Assembly: GCA_947498055.1 (NCBI GenBank)
Contig: CANMJA010000012.1
Span: forward strand, 39,248-103,247
Length of the DNA stretch: 64,000 nt
Origin: an uncultured Tenacibaculum sp.
Lineage (GTDB): Bacteria > Bacteroidota > Bacteroidia > Flavobacteriales > Flavobacteriaceae
Direction: 5' to 3'
The position numbers and the translations under genes were made by a program. Position 1 is the stretch's first letter. The number at the start of each line of letters is the position of its first letter. The notes beneath the pieces are model-generated. The model saw only the letters and a program-made list of their open reading frames with translations, was not told the origin of the DNA and made no database searches. Shown piece by piece: positions 24,921 through 35,087 of the stretch.

Positions 24921-25580
24921 TTACACAATAACTCCATCTTTCATTACTAAAGTTCTGTCTGCCATTTCTGCAAGTTCTTTATTATGAGTAACTAAAACAA
25001 AAGTTTGCCCAAATTCATCACGAAGTTTAAAAAACAATTCATGTAAGTTTTTTGCAGAAGTAGAATCTAAATTTCCAGAAGGTTCGTCGGCAAATATTAC
25101 AGACGGATCATTAATTAATGCTCTGGCAACTGCAACACGTTGTTGTTCTCCTCCAGAAAGTTGATTTGGTTTATGATCTATTCTATGAGATAGCCCTAAA
25201 AATTCTAATAATTCTTTGGCTTTTTTTTCTGTTTCTTTTTTTCCTTTTCTTCCTATATACGCAGGTATACAAACATTTTCTAACGCTGTAAATTCTGGTA
25301 ATAACTGATGAAATTGAAAAATAAAACCAATATGTTGGTTGCGAAAAGTAGAAATATCTTTATCTGAGATGTTTTTTACAGAAGTAGTGTTAATAGTTAA
25401 TTCGTAGTTTATTTCTTTTTGAGGTGTATCTAGCGTTCCTAAAATTTGTAATAACGTTGTTTTTCCTGCTCCAGAAGGACCAACAATAGCCACAATTTCT
25501 CCTTTTTTAATATGAAGATTTACTCCTTTTAATATTTCAACATCTCCGTAATACTTATGAATATTTTTACCTACAATCAT
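24921..25580 (-). CDS. lolD: Lipoprotein-release/MacB-type ABC transporter ATPase (LolD family)
   Basis: The 219-residue ABC ATPase has Walker [11 protein letters not shown]-loop [18 protein letters not shown], signature LSGGEQQRV and Walker [14 protein letters not shown], all typical of the LolD/MacB/FtsE branch. LolD powers release of outer-membrane lipoproteins from the inner membrane together with a LolC/E permease, which is not adjacent here. The gene is monocistronic, ending convergently with the MACPF gene. Confidence 0.88.
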   Translation of the reverse strand: MIVGKNIHKYYGDVEILKGVNLHIKKGEIVAIVGPSGAGKTTLLQILGTLDTPQKEINYELTINTTSVKNISDKDISTFRNQHIGFIFQFHQLLPEFTALENVCIPAYIGRKGKKETEKKAKELLEFLGLSHRIDHKPNQLSGGEQQRVAVARALINDPSVIFADEPSGNLDSTSAKNLHELFFKLRDEFGQTFVLVTHNKELAEMADRTLVMKDGVIV

Positions 25581-25604
25581 CTTTTAATTTGAATAGGGCT
25601 AATG

Positions 25605-25645
25605 TAAAAAAAAGAAGTCAGATTAGAGAATTTCTCTAATCTGAT
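25605..25645 (-). terminator. Terminator of the DUF5916 gene
   Basis: The arms TCAGATTAGAGAA / TTCTCTAATCTGA form a hairpin; on the minus strand it is followed by a run of eight T. Confidence 0.85.
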
Positions 25646-25678
25646 TCTTCCTCTTTATTAAAAAGAGTTTTATGAAAA

Positions 25679-28180
25679 TTAAAATATCTTTTTTAAATCG
25701 TTATAATCTATGAAATAAACAAACCTTAAAGAAAAAGTATGTGTCATTGTTTCGTCAAATAATCTATTTATGTTATCAGAAAAGTCGATAGTAGCTGGAG
25801 CAAAATCTGAATTAGGGTTAATAGAGTTTCTGTAAAAAGCAATCAATTGACTACCTGGAGCAAATTGCCATATGTAATTAAGATCTAAATTCCAACTATT
25901 AAAATTTCTATTATAATCATCTGTATGGGTACTCGAAAAAAGTTGTCCATTATTTTCATCTAATTCAAAAAAGGTGTTTTTATAAGGTACTTTACTCCAA
26001 TTATGTCTAAAAGTTAAAGATAAAGATGAGTTAGTACTAAAACTATATTTTCCTGACACAGAATTTTCATAAGTAGTTCTATCTCTTTCCCCAAAAATAA
26101 TAGCTCCATTATCTAGTTCATCTACAAAACCTAAATCATTATTTACTTGATTAAATCGGAAAGAATAACTTAAAGAAAACTGATTGTTAAATCTGTAGCG
26201 AGGGCCTAATCTAAAACCATAAGCTTCTTTAGAAATATCTTTAAAAAAACTATAAAACCAATTATAATCTAAAGCTAATTTTTTTCTAAAATCGGTAGAT
26301 GCCCAATGATTTATATTCACTCTTGTTGGTCTTTTAAAGAAAACGCCAGAAGTACTACCTTGTCTTGGTTCAAAGAAATCTTTAGAAGGAGTTCGTACAT
26401 TTAAATTTCCTCCAAAATTAAATCTATTCTTAGTATTTGCCCAAAAAGATAAACCAGTACTAGAACCTGTGTAGATACCAGATTTATGTTGAAAGTTAAC
26501 ATTATACCACCAATTAACACCAAAATTATTAAAAATGCCCACAGGTTTTAATTGTCTGAAGCCAGTAAAACCGTAAATAGTTTGCTCATTGTTACTAAAT
26601 AAAAGTCCTAAATCGTTAGGGTTAAAATCTTTACTTTCAAAATTATAGCCAATTTCTCCTCTCCATTTTCCAGATTGTTTACCAATACTTGTATCAAAGC
26701 TATAACCAGTAGCAGCATTATTAGGATCGTCACTAATATGAGTAGTCCTAAAACTACCATCAATATTATAATTACTCGATTTATCTTCTAAATGCCATAA
26801 AAGACCAGTAGCATTCGCATCTCTAAATCTGCCATCTCTAGTAACGTTGGTATTTATTAAAGTAACAGAAGAGTTTTGATTGAATTGTTTATCTACTACC
26901 ATAATATTATAATTAGCAAAAGGTTCTGTAACCACCTTGTATTCGTCTTTTGTAGTTACCACATCGGTACCAATTTGTGTTTGTTCAGTTCTTTGAATAG
27001 TAGCCTCTGTTTTTTCTGTAATTGCATTAAAAAAACCAATACCTAAACCATCTTTTGTTCTACCAGAAATTTTTATAGCGTTTAACATTTGTACTTTGGA
27101 AGGAGAATCTATAACTTCTTCGTTTACCTTTTTCCCATTTACAAAATCTGAATCGTTTTGTAAGTTGCCAGTAACGTTAAATTGATCGGAAGGAGAATCA
27201 CCTATTCTTCTAGAATAAAACAATCTACCTTTAGTAAATAGTTCGGTTCCTTCTGTGAAAAACTGACGTTGTTCGGAAAACTGTTGTTCAAAAGGACCTA
27301 AATTAAGTTCTACATTATCGAAACCCACTTGGCTAAAATCGGGAATTAAAGTAGCGTCTAAGGTGAAATTTTCAGATAGCCCATATTTGATATCCATACC
27401 AACACTCCAGTCTGCCGTTGTATGGTCTTTTATGGTAGTTGTTGTCATGGACGCATATGGGTAAAAACTTAAACGGGTAGGAGGAGAAATATTTTTAAAA
27501 TTCTCCATCAACCCATCATATTGTGTCCATCTACCAACTGTATTGTCTATGTAATTCCAAGTATATCTGGTATTTAAACTACGTACTTCTCTATGAAAAT
27601 TTACTCCCCATGATTGTACAGCATCATTAGCAAAACGAAGAGCTCTGTACGGAATTTTAACTTCTACAGCCCAACCATACTCTGTAATTTTAGCTTTACT
27701 TTTCCATACTGCGCTCCAATTGTAATCTTCATTATCGCCGTTAGATACTTTAGAATCAATTTGAACACCAGAAGCAGTTACAATAAACATAACAGGGTTT
27801 TGCCCATCATCTATTGGGTTTATCATCATCATAAAAAAATCAGAATTTCCAAAATTATCTCTATTCGTAAATTCTGCAGGAATTTTTTCAGGATTAGGAT
27901 CATACATTTTAGCAGAAACATAAATAGCATCATCATCATAAGCTAATCTCACTTCTGTTTTATAATCCGATAATTCAGGTTTCCCATTATCAGGCCTAAA
28001 TTGCACAAAATTATTAGCAACAGGAACATTTTTCCATACAACATCACCAAGATCAGCATCTATTTTTGGAGAAGAAGAAATTCTTGTTGCAGTTAATTTT
28101 TTTCTGTTCTTATTTACTTGTGCTGTAACAAGGGGGTAATTACCAAGTATAAAAAGTAAGAGTAGTAAATTTTTTTTCAT
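25679..28180 (-). CDS. DUF5916 outer-membrane protein with CBM9-like N-terminal domain
   Basis: The 833-residue protein has a signal peptide (residues 1-20, VTAQ). A CBM9-like beta-sandwich covers about 30-220 (SSPKIDADLGDVVWKNVP, AYDDDAIYVSAKMYDP, WAVEVKIPYRALRF). The rest is DUF5916, an outer-membrane beta-barrel with alternating aromatic strands, typical NNFGVNWWYNVNFQHKSG-type stretches and a terminal aromatic (KKIF). The ELNLGPFEQQFSEQRQFFTEG motif is characteristic of this family. The function is unknown; such proteins are conserved in marine flavobacteria and sometimes co-expressed with proteases. It is monocistronic. Confidence 0.9.
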   Translation of the reverse strand: MKKNLLLLLFILGNYPLVTAQVNKNRKKLTATRISSSPKIDADLGDVVWKNVPVANNFVQFRPDNGKPELSDYKTEVRLAYDDDAIYVSAKMYDPNPEKIPAEFTNRDNFGNSDFFMMMINPIDDGQNPVMFIVTASGVQIDSKVSNGDNEDYNWSAVWKSKAKITEYGWAVEVKIPYRALRFANDAVQSWGVNFHREVRSLNTRYTWNYIDNTVGRWTQYDGLMENFKNISPPTRLSFYPYASMTTTTIKDHTTADWSVGMDIKYGLSENFTLDATLIPDFSQVGFDNVELNLGPFEQQFSEQRQFFTEGTELFTKGRLFYSRRIGDSPSDQFNVTGNLQNDSDFVNGKKVNEEVIDSPSKVQMLNAIKISGRTKDGLGIGFFNAITEKTEATIQRTEQTQIGTDVVTTKDEYKVVTEPFANYNIMVVDKQFNQNSSVTLINTNVTRDGRFRDANATGLLWHLEDKSSNYNIDGSFRTTHISDDPNNAATGYSFDTSIGKQSGKWRGEIGYNFESKDFNPNDLGLLFSNNEQTIYGFTGFRQLKPVGIFNNFGVNWWYNVNFQHKSGIYTGSSTGLSFWANTKNRFNFGGNLNVRTPSKDFFEPRQGSTSGVFFKRPTRVNINHWASTDFRKKLALDYNWFYSFFKDISKEAYGFRLGPRYRFNNQFSLSYSFRFNQVNNDLGFVDELDNGAIIFGERDRTTYENSVSGKYSFSTNSSLSLTFRHNWSKVPYKNTFFELDENNGQLFSSTHTDDYNRNFNSWNLDLNYIWQFAPGSQLIAFYRNSINPNSDFAPATIDFSDNINRLFDETMTHTFSLRFVYFIDYNDLKKIF

Positions 28181-28561
28181 TTCAAATAGTTGTTGTTTTC
28201 CTTTGGCATAATTAGAAAAGAAGATCTAAATAATATAGAGCATTTTTTTAATTAACACACAATTAACTTAAAGACCTAAGAAAAAAAGCAATGTTACATT
28301 TTTGGTAATTTTTTTTTCATAAAAAAATAAAGTATAACTAGTTATAGTTTTTAACCTGTTTAAATTGTGTGTTTTATAAAGAAGAAAACTATTTTAAGTA
28401 GTAATAAAAAGTTGAAACTTCTTGAAAATAAGATCTAAGAAAAACAGATTTGTAATCTATACTGTTTGGTATAATAGAAAATTACAATTTTTTAATAGCA
28501 TAATAATACCAAAGTTTAGATTGAATTTGTATTTTTGTTCGACTTTAAAAATTCATATCGA
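28181..28561. other. Divergent intergenic region between DUF5916 and sucC genes
   Basis: These 381 bp hold no plausible gene. They contain T- and A-runs, the -7 element of sucC near the right end and presumably the DUF5916 promoter at the left. I see no RNA gene or insertion sequence. Confidence 0.6.
28530..28537 (+). promoter_or_regulatory. -7 promoter element of sucC
   Basis: TATTTTTG matches TAnnTTTG, 24 bp upstream of the ATG at 28562. No clean -33 TTG is seen at the expected distance. Confidence 0.5.
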
Positions 28562-29758
28562 ATGAACTTACACGAATATCAAGGTAAAGAAATATTAAGT
28601 AGTTTTGGCGTTCGCACACAACGTGGTATTGTGGCAAGTACACCAGAAGAAGCAGTAGAAGCTGCAAAAAAGTTAACTGAAGAAACAGGTACAGGTTGGC
28701 ATGTAATAAAAGCACAAGTACACGCAGGTGGTCGTGGAAAAGGAGGAGGAGTTAAGTTAGCAAAAAACTTAGACGAGGTGAAGAGCATTTCTAATGATAT
28801 TTTAGGAATGATGTTAATTACACCACAAACTTCTGCAGAAGGAAAGCTAGTTAACCAAGTTTTAATTGCTGAAGATGTTTATTATCCTGGTGATAGTGAG
28901 CCGAAAGAATTTTATATGTCAGTTTTATTAAATCGTGCTACTGGTAGAAATATGATTATGTATTCTACAGAAGGAGGTATGGATATTGAAACTGTTGCAG
29001 AAGAAACACCGCATTTAATTTTTACAGAAGAGGTAGACCCTGCTACAGGATTATTACCTTTTCAAGCTCGTAAAGTTGCTTTTAACTTAGGTTTAAGTGG
29101 TGGAGCATTAAAAGAGATGGTAAAGTTTGTTACTGCTTTATACACAGCTTATATTAAATCAGATTCTTCTATGTTTGAAATTAACCCAGTGTTAAAAACA
29201 TCAGACGATAAAATTATGGCTGTAGATGCAAAAGTTTCTTTAGATGAGAATGCTTTATTCCGTCATAAAGATTATGCAGCTATGCGTGATTTACGTGAAG
29301 AGAACCCTATAGAAGTAGAAGCGAAAGCTGCTGGTTTAAATTATGTAGATTTAGATGGAAATGTAGGATGTATGGTGAACGGTGCTGGTTTAGCAATGGG
29401 TACTATGGATTTAATTAAGCAAGCAGGAGGAGAACCAGCTAACTTTTTAGATGTTGGTGGAACTGCAGATGCACAACGTGTAGAAACGGCATTTGGTATT
29501 ATTTTAAAAGATACGAATGTAAAAGCAATCTTAGTAAATATCTTCGGAGGTATTGTAAGATGTGACCGTGTTGCACAAGGAGTTGTAGATGCTTATAAGA
29601 ATATGGGAGATAAAATTAATGTGCCTATTATTTGTCGTTTACAAGGAACCAATGCTACAGAAGCAAAACAATTAATAGATAATAGTGGAATGGAAATTAT
29701 TTCAGCAACTGAGTTTCAAGAAGCTGCGGATAAAGTTGGAGAGGTTTTAAAAGGATAA
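28562..29758 (+). CDS. sucC: Succinate-CoA ligase (ADP-forming) subunit beta
   Basis: From the ATG at 28562 the protein is 398 residues and begins MNLHEYQGKEILSSFGV, the canonical SucC start; a TTG 27 bp upstream is in frame but adds unrelated residues. ATP-grasp features include HAGGRGKGGGVKLAKN, and the CoA-ligase C-terminal domain contains FLDVGGTADAQRVETAF and VNIFGGIVRCDRVAQG. The enzyme makes succinate and ATP/GTP from succinyl-CoA in the TCA cycle. The partner sucD is not next to it, which is common in Bacteroidetes. A strong terminator follows. Confidence 0.98.
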   Translation: MNLHEYQGKEILSSFGVRTQRGIVASTPEEAVEAAKKLTEETGTGWHVIKAQVHAGGRGKGGGVKLAKNLDEVKSISNDILGMMLITPQTSAEGKLVNQVLIAEDVYYPGDSEPKEFYMSVLLNRATGRNMIMYSTEGGMDIETVAEETPHLIFTEEVDPATGLLPFQARKVAFNLGLSGGALKEMVKFVTALYTAYIKSDSSMFEINPVLKTSDDKIMAVDAKVSLDENALFRHKDYAAMRDLREENPIEVEAKAAGLNYVDLDGNVGCMVNGAGLAMGTMDLIKQAGGEPANFLDVGGTADAQRVETAFGIILKDTNVKAILVNIFGGIVRCDRVAQGVVDAYKNMGDKINVPIICRLQGTNATEAKQLIDNSGMEIISATEFQEAADKVGEVLKG

Positions 29759-29789
29759 TCCAATATAAATTAATTCCAATAAAATAGAA

Positions 29790-29819
29790 AATCCTCACTT
29801 TTTAAAGTGAGGATTTTTT
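29790..29819 (+). terminator. Terminator of sucC
   Basis: The perfect 12-bp arms AATCCTCACTTT / AAAGTGAGGATT enclose two T and are followed by a T run. Confidence 0.9.
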
Positions 29820-30281
29820 GCTTTAATTTTTCTTAGTAGGGTGTGTTGCTATTATTGTAGAGGTCTGATTTTCTATGGTTTGTATTTGATTGATAATCCT
29901 TTTTTTTAAGTTGAAATGTCATTTCGAACAAAAAGAACATTACTATTTCAAATAAAATCGAGGCAAAAACAAAAGCCACAGAAAAACTCTGGATATTTTT
30001 TGGAATACATACAGCAAATGTTTTAGTAATAGACAAAAAAATCAAGAATAAGCAAGTGCAACTTGTCGCCTAAATTTAGAAAAACAAAAGCTGATAGGAT
30101 TGACTATGTCTTGTCGGCATTCAAAAATCAATATATTTAGACTAAAATGAGTTGAAAATCCAAAACTTGAATTCCTCAAATTTTGGGTTTTTTATGTACG
30201 ATTTATCAGAATCATATTATTGTCTGAACTTGCCAATTTGTTGTAGGTAAGTGTTTTAAGTAATAGATAGATATATTTACC
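29820..30281. other. Non-coding stretch without recognised features
   Basis: About 460 bp between the sucC terminator and the DUF349 terminator have no convincing gene. A 70-codon minus-strand frame at 29833-30045 shows no family features and is probably chance. Slightly GC-richer patches (for example near 30060-30120) suggest remnant or repeated intergenic sequence, but I see no transposase or terminal repeats. Confidence 0.5.
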
Positions 30282-30334
30282 AAAAAAGCAATACGGTTTT
30301 CTAATTAATGAATAGAAAACCGTATTGCTTTTTT
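30282..30334 (-). terminator. Strong terminator of the DUF349 gene (bidirectional)
   Basis: Two perfect 22-bp arms surround a 9-nt loop, with six A at the left end and six T at the right end. It sits 23 bp past the DUF349 stop. Confidence 0.9.
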
Positions 30335-30356
30335 AAATGAATAAAATATTGAGATA

Positions 30357-32294
30357 TTAATAATCTAATTTTTTAAGATAATCTAGTTTTAATTGCCATA
30401 TATCTAATTCATCTTTAAATCCTTGTATTCCTTTACGCACGTTTTGTACTAACGGATTGTCTTCTGTAGCATTAGAAATAAAACTTAAGTTATTTTCTAA
30501 CTGTTGCATATCTCTAACAGATTCACTTATTTTTTTACGAATAAAGAATTGTTCACTATCTAGTTTTCGATAATCCTCTTGTGCTAAATAATTATCTACT
30601 ACATTTTTAAACTTCATCATTTCTATTTCTTCACGACCTAAGTTTAAATTAGTTAAATGCGTATCTACTACTTTATTGAATTTTCCATCTAAGTGACGTG
30701 CATTTCTAGGTAAAGAACCTAATGTTCTCCACTTTTCAATAGTTTCTTGTATTTGTTCTATAGTTAAGTTTTCAGAAGTTTTAAATTCTTCAAGAAAGTC
30801 TTTTTTTGCAACTACGATAGCTTCTGACTCTTTATTTAAACCGTTTCTATGAGAGTTTAATCTATCAAAATAGCTATTACAAGCAGTTTTAAAACGTTTC
30901 CAAATATCATCAGAAAATTTTCTTGGAACATGGCCTATTTTTTTCCAATCTGCTTGAATACGTTTCATTGTATTGGTTGCATTTTCCCAATCGTCACTTT
31001 CTTGCATGCTTTCAGCAAGTTCTACCAATTCCATCTTCTTTTTTAAGTTTTCCGTTTGAGAAGATTTTTCTATTTTATAGAAAGCATTTTTAGCACTGTT
31101 AAACCTTTTAGTAGCTTCCTTTAATTTTTGCCAAACAGTTTCACTCTTATTGTAAGGAAGTTTTCCTACATTGAAGTATTCTTGACGAAAAGTTTCTATA
31201 TCTTTTATACTTTTTTGCCAATCTTTATGATTGGTGTTTTTAGTGTAATCGTACGTGTTTATTTTTTCAATAACAACTAACTTAGCATCAATAATTTCTT
31301 GATGCTTCGATTTCATATCTCTGTAATAGTCATGTCTTTTATCATGTAATTTTTTAGTAGCAGCACTAAAACGATTCCAAACATCATCTCTATGTTCTCT
31401 ACCAACAGGTCCAATATCTTCTTTCCATAAACGGTGTAATTCTTGTAGTTCTTTAAAAGCTAAATTCACATCTTCCATTTCATATAATGCTTCAGCTCTA
31501 GCAATTAATTTTTGCTTTTCTTCTAAATTATGTTTAAAATCTAGTTCTCTAAAGTTTTTATTTAAATGAAGTAAATCATAAAAACGTTCTACATGATGAT
31601 GGTAGGTTTTCCAAGTATCATTATATCTTGTTCTAGGCACAGCTCCAATTGTTTTCCAACTACCTTGAATTTTTTGAAATTCATTATACATTGTTTTTGG
31701 ATCTGCATTTTCTATAAGAACTTTTAATTCTTCAATAACGGAATTTCTTTTCTCTAAATTATCTTTTAATTGATTCTCTAATTGAGAATAGTAAGCATCC
31801 CGTTTTGTTTTGTATTCTTTTAAAAGCTGATTGTATTCAGATTTAATAGGACTAGAAAATTGAAAATCAATAGAATTTCCACCTTCGGCTAAAAAAGCTT
31901 CTTTTTTTTCAGATAATAATTTACCAAACTTCACATTAAAAGCATTTTTAATGGCATCGGCATTATTTTTTATAAGCTGTACTGGATTATTTTTAAGGAG
32001 CTTTTGTAATTCAGAAACTAACACGTCTAACTCCATAGCATCATAATCTAGCATAGGAATTTTTATCTCTTCTTCCTTTTTTTCAGAGTTTTCCGCTACA
32101 ACATTTTCAATTTCATCTACAGCTGTTTTGGTTTCTTCAGAAGTAGGAGTTTCTATTGTATTTTCTGAATTGACCTCTTTTTTAGCTACAACATTTTCAA
32201 CTTCATTTTCAGTTGTTTCTGTTTCTTGAGAAATTGGATTTTGTATCGCATTTTCTGCGTTTTCATCTACGTTGTTGTCTTTGTTTTCTAACAT
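30357..32294 (-). CDS. DUF349 repeat coiled-coil protein
   Basis: The 645-residue cytoplasmic protein has an acidic, repetitive N-terminus (about 1-75, with repeated NVVA, TPTSEETKT and TENEVENV units). Tandem DUF349 repeats of about 70 residues follow, marked by recurring patterns such as FQKIQGSWKTIGAVPRTR, ELHRLWKEDIGPVGREH, FRQEYFNVGKLPYNKS, IQADWKKIGHVPRKF and IEKWRTLGSLPRNAR. Five repeats are visible. DUF349 proteins are long helical assemblies of unknown function and are conserved in Bacteroidetes. It is upstream of the terminator at 30282 and downstream of aroE on the same strand, but separated from it by about 100 bp. Confidence 0.93.
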   Translation of the reverse strand: MLENKDNNVDENAENAIQNPISQETETTENEVENVVAKKEVNSENTIETPTSEETKTAVDEIENVVAENSEKKEEEIKIPMLDYDAMELDVLVSELQKLLKNNPVQLIKNNADAIKNAFNVKFGKLLSEKKEAFLAEGGNSIDFQFSSPIKSEYNQLLKEYKTKRDAYYSQLENQLKDNLEKRNSVIEELKVLIENADPKTMYNEFQKIQGSWKTIGAVPRTRYNDTWKTYHHHVERFYDLLHLNKNFRELDFKHNLEEKQKLIARAEALYEMEDVNLAFKELQELHRLWKEDIGPVGREHRDDVWNRFSAATKKLHDKRHDYYRDMKSKHQEIIDAKLVVIEKINTYDYTKNTNHKDWQKSIKDIETFRQEYFNVGKLPYNKSETVWQKLKEATKRFNSAKNAFYKIEKSSQTENLKKKMELVELAESMQESDDWENATNTMKRIQADWKKIGHVPRKFSDDIWKRFKTACNSYFDRLNSHRNGLNKESEAIVVAKKDFLEEFKTSENLTIEQIQETIEKWRTLGSLPRNARHLDGKFNKVVDTHLTNLNLGREEIEMMKFKNVVDNYLAQEDYRKLDSEQFFIRKKISESVRDMQQLENNLSFISNATEDNPLVQNVRKGIQGFKDELDIWQLKLDYLKKLDY

Positions 32295-32400
32295 GTTAAT
32301 AATGTTTAAGTTCCGTTAATTTCGTTTATAAAGATAATGATTATTGCATAATGGTTTACCTAAATAATGAATCGATTTTATAAGAGTATTGTTATAATGA

Positions 32401-33159
32401 TTATTTTCTCCAAATTTCCCAAGCTTTTTCGGCTTGAAGCTCTAGCATTTCTAGACCATTTTTTATAATTGCACCTTTTTCTTTTCCTTTGGTTAAAAAG
32501 ATAGTTTCGGCAGGATTATATATTAAATCGTATAAAATATGCTTGTTTGTTATAAAAGCATAAGGAATATTTGGTGATTCATGAATGTTTGGAGAAGTAC
32601 CCAAAGGTGTACAGTTAATAATTATGGTATGTTTCTCTAATGTTTTTTTATTTAAAGAGTCATAAGTTAATAGGAGATTTCCATCTCCATTTCTCGAAAC
32701 AAATTTATATTCTATATTTAGTTTTTTAAGTGCATAAGCAACAGCTTTAGAAGCTCCTCCTGTGCCCAAAATTAAAGCATTTTTATGATGTTTTTTTAAT
32801 AATGGTTCTATAGATTTTTTAAAGCCATAATAATCGGTGTTAAAACCAATTAAGTTACCTTTTTTAGTTACTTTTATAGTGTTTACTGCTCCAATTTTAC
32901 GTGCCTTTTTATTTACTTTATGTAAGTATTCAAAAATAGATTCTTTATAAGGTATGGTAACATTCATTCCTTTTAAAGTATGTTTGTTTTTTTGTAAAAC
33001 TGTTTTTATTTCAGAAATATTTTGAAGATCAAAATTCACATATTCGTGATTAAAAAGGTTTAATAAATCAAACTTTTCTGCAAAATAACCTTTAGAGAAA
33101 GAGTAAGAAATATTTTTACCTAATAAGCCAAATAAGTGTTTATGTTCTTTTTCTGCCAT
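32401..33159 (-). CDS. aroE: Shikimate dehydrogenase
   Basis: The 252-residue enzyme reduces 3-dehydroshikimate with NADPH in aromatic amino acid synthesis. Substrate-binding GLLGKNISYSFS (shikimate Ser pair) lies at 11-22, catalytic K72 is in NVTIPYK and D109 in NTDYYGF. The Rossmann loop is LGTGGASKAVAYAL, and GLEMLELQAEKAWEIW is the usual C-terminal helix. Its start overlaps the 3' end of the DUF368 gene upstream by 20 bp, so it belongs to the tamB-DUF368-DUF368-aroE operon. Confidence 0.97.
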   Translation of the reverse strand: MAEKEHKHLFGLLGKNISYSFSKGYFAEKFDLLNLFNHEYVNFDLQNISEIKTVLQKNKHTLKGMNVTIPYKESIFEYLHKVNKKARKIGAVNTIKVTKKGNLIGFNTDYYGFKKSIEPLLKKHHKNALILGTGGASKAVAYALKKLNIEYKFVSRNGDGNLLLTYDSLNKKTLEKHTIIINCTPLGTSPNIHESPNIPYAFITNKHILYDLIYNPAETIFLTKGKEKGAIIKNGLEMLELQAEKAWEIWRK

Positions 33160-34147
33160 AATAATCGATGATTAAAATTATTGAAATTCCTATTAAAATA
33201 AAACCAACAGTAATCCAAGTTTCGTGTTGCTGTATATCAGGTAAAAAACGTTGGTAATTTTCTATTATTTTATTGCCTTTTTTATCTAAAAGAAAAGTTT
33301 CATTTTCTACTTTGTAGATTGTTTTTTTCCATGGCCAAACAATTCCTAGAGAACCGCTAATAAAACCTATAATAATAGCAGTAACTTGCTGATGCCAACG
33401 TTTTAATACGTATCCTAAAATATGTGATATAAAAACAAGACCAAAAGCAGAACCCAAAGTAAATACACTAATAATTTTAAGATATCTAGTTTTAATAGGA
33501 TCACTGAGGGCAGAAAAGTTACTAGATAAAAATTCGGTAAAAACCGCTCCTAAAACATTTACACTATCTACTAATAATAACACATAATTACCTAGTAAAA
33601 TAAGAATAAAAGAGCCGGAAAGGCCTGGTAAAGTCATGCCAGATACTCCTATAATACCACATAAAAAGACAAACCAAAGATTGTCATTTTCTTTTGCGGG
33701 AGTCATAAAACTGATTAGTAATCCAATAGAAATTCCAATGAGTAATGAGAAGGAGCTTTTTAGATTCCATTTTCCGAAATCTTTAGAAATATAATAAATA
33801 GAGCCTATAATCATACCAAAAAAAGAGCCCCAAACATATAATTCGTAGTTTTTTAAAAAATAATCGAGTACTAATGAAATACTAAAATAGCTAAACATGC
33901 TTCCTAATAGAACCCAAACTAAAAATGAAAAATTGGTGTATTGTGTAAATTCTTTAAACTTTCCTTTAAAGAGAAGTTTAAAAGCATTTTTGTTTATTCT
34001 TTGAAAAGTAAAAATTAATTCTTCATAAAACCCCATTACAAAAGCAACCATACCGCCAGATACACCAGGAACTTTATTAGCGCCTCCCATGGTTAACCCT
34101 TTTAAAAAGAGCATTATTTTTTGTGAAAAAGTTCTACTTTTATGCAT
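33140..34147 (-). CDS. DUF368 membrane protein, copy 2 (undecaprenyl-phosphate carrier family)
   Basis: The 335-residue polytopic protein carries the two DUF368 motifs VPGVSGGMVAF (near residue 23) and LPGLSGSFILILLG (near 173). DUF368 proteins (PopT) were shown in Gram-positive bacteria and Vibrio to translocate undecaprenyl phosphate across the membrane for envelope recycling; this assignment rests on the family. The protein resembles the next gene (34167-35087), including GF(I)xGSLxxxWPWKK near the C-terminus, so the two are a tandem duplication. It is followed by aroE with a 20-bp overlap. Confidence 0.9.
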   Translation of the reverse strand: MHKSRTFSQKIMLFLKGLTMGGANKVPGVSGGMVAFVMGFYEELIFTFQRINKNAFKLLFKGKFKEFTQYTNFSFLVWVLLGSMFSYFSISLVLDYFLKNYELYVWGSFFGMIIGSIYYISKDFGKWNLKSSFSLLIGISIGLLISFMTPAKENDNLWFVFLCGIIGVSGMTLPGLSGSFILILLGNYVLLLVDSVNVLGAVFTEFLSSNFSALSDPIKTRYLKIISVFTLGSAFGLVFISHILGYVLKRWHQQVTAIIIGFISGSLGIVWPWKKTIYKVENETFLLDKKGNKIIENYQRFLPDIQQHETWITVGFILIGISIILIIDYYGRKRT

Positions 34148-34166
34148 GTTAATTTTACGTAAATGC

Positions 34167-35087
34167 TTATTTTTTTACAGCAAGTTTTTCTAAGATTAAA
34201 ATTAAACTAAAGCCTATGCTTGCTAGTATAATTGCATATAATAGTAAAGGTTCTCCTTGGAATGAAAAAGGAGATACAGAGAGTTCATTAAAAGGAATTT
34301 GTTCTCCGTGTGAATTAGTTCTGTAGGTTAAAACTTTTTTCCAAGGCCATATTTTATTTAAAGACCCTATAATGAATCCAGTTAAAGCAGCTAATGTATA
34401 ATTCTTATAATTTGCAAATAACCATTTTAAAATTCTAGAAAAGGTTAATAGTCCTGTAAAACAACCTAAAATAAAAATTCCAATACTTAAAAAATCTTTA
34501 TTAGTAAGGGCAGCTAAAACAGGTTTATAGGCACCTAATAAGACTAAAATGAAAGAACCAGAAATACCTGGTAAAATCATTGCGCAGATTGCTATTGCAC
34601 CAGCCAAAAATAAAAATAGAGTAGAGGAGCTTTCAGATACAAGCGGCGGTAAAGAAGTTATGATGTAAGCAGATATTACTGCTATTACCATTAGTATAAT
34701 GGTTATTATATTCCACTTATTTATTTGCTTACCAACATAAATAATACTAGCTAAAACCAATCCAAAAAAGAAAGACCATAATAAAATAGGATGCTTCTCT
34801 AATAACCAAGAAATCATTTTTGCTAAAGAAATTATACTTATAAAGATACCTGAGAATAATGCTAATAAAAAATTACCATTAAGTTGTTTCCAGGCTTTGG
34901 CAAAACCTTCTTTTTTAAGTGTTTTTAGTAAGCCAATATTAATATTACTAATCGACTGTAAAAGTTCTTCATAAATACCAGATATAAAAGCGATGGTACC
35001 TCCAGAAACACCAGGTACAACATCGGCTGCCCCCATGGCCATTCCTTTTAAAGCTAAAACAAGATAGTTTTTCGTAGTTCGACTCAT
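34167..35087 (-). CDS. DUF368 membrane protein, copy 1 (undecaprenyl-phosphate carrier family)
   Basis: The 306-residue protein has the duplicated motifs VPGVSGGTIAF and LPGISGSFILVLLG, and about eight membrane helices. Its start codon overlaps the tamB stop by 4 bp (ATGA), giving translational coupling, and copy 2 follows after 19 bp. The close linkage of lipid-carrier recycling (DUF368) and outer-membrane lipid/protein transport (TamB) suggests a shared envelope function (inference). Confidence 0.9.
   Translation of the reverse strand: MSRTTKNYLVLALKGMAMGAADVVPGVSGGTIAFISGIYEELLQSISNINIGLLKTLKKEGFAKAWKQLNGNFLLALFSGIFISIISLAKMISWLLEKHPILLWSFFFGLVLASIIYVGKQINKWNIITIILMVIAVISAYIITSLPPLVSESSSTLFLFLAGAIAICAMILPGISGSFILVLLGAYKPVLAALTNKDFLSIGIFILGCFTGLLTFSRILKWLFANYKNYTLAALTGFIIGSLNKIWPWKKVLTYRTNSHGEQIPFNELSVSPFSFQGEPLLLYAIILASIGFSLILILEKLAVKK

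Noticed and set aside
29833..30045. 70-codon minus-strand frame
   Set aside because: Low-complexity hydrophobic translation, no recognised family and poor start context.
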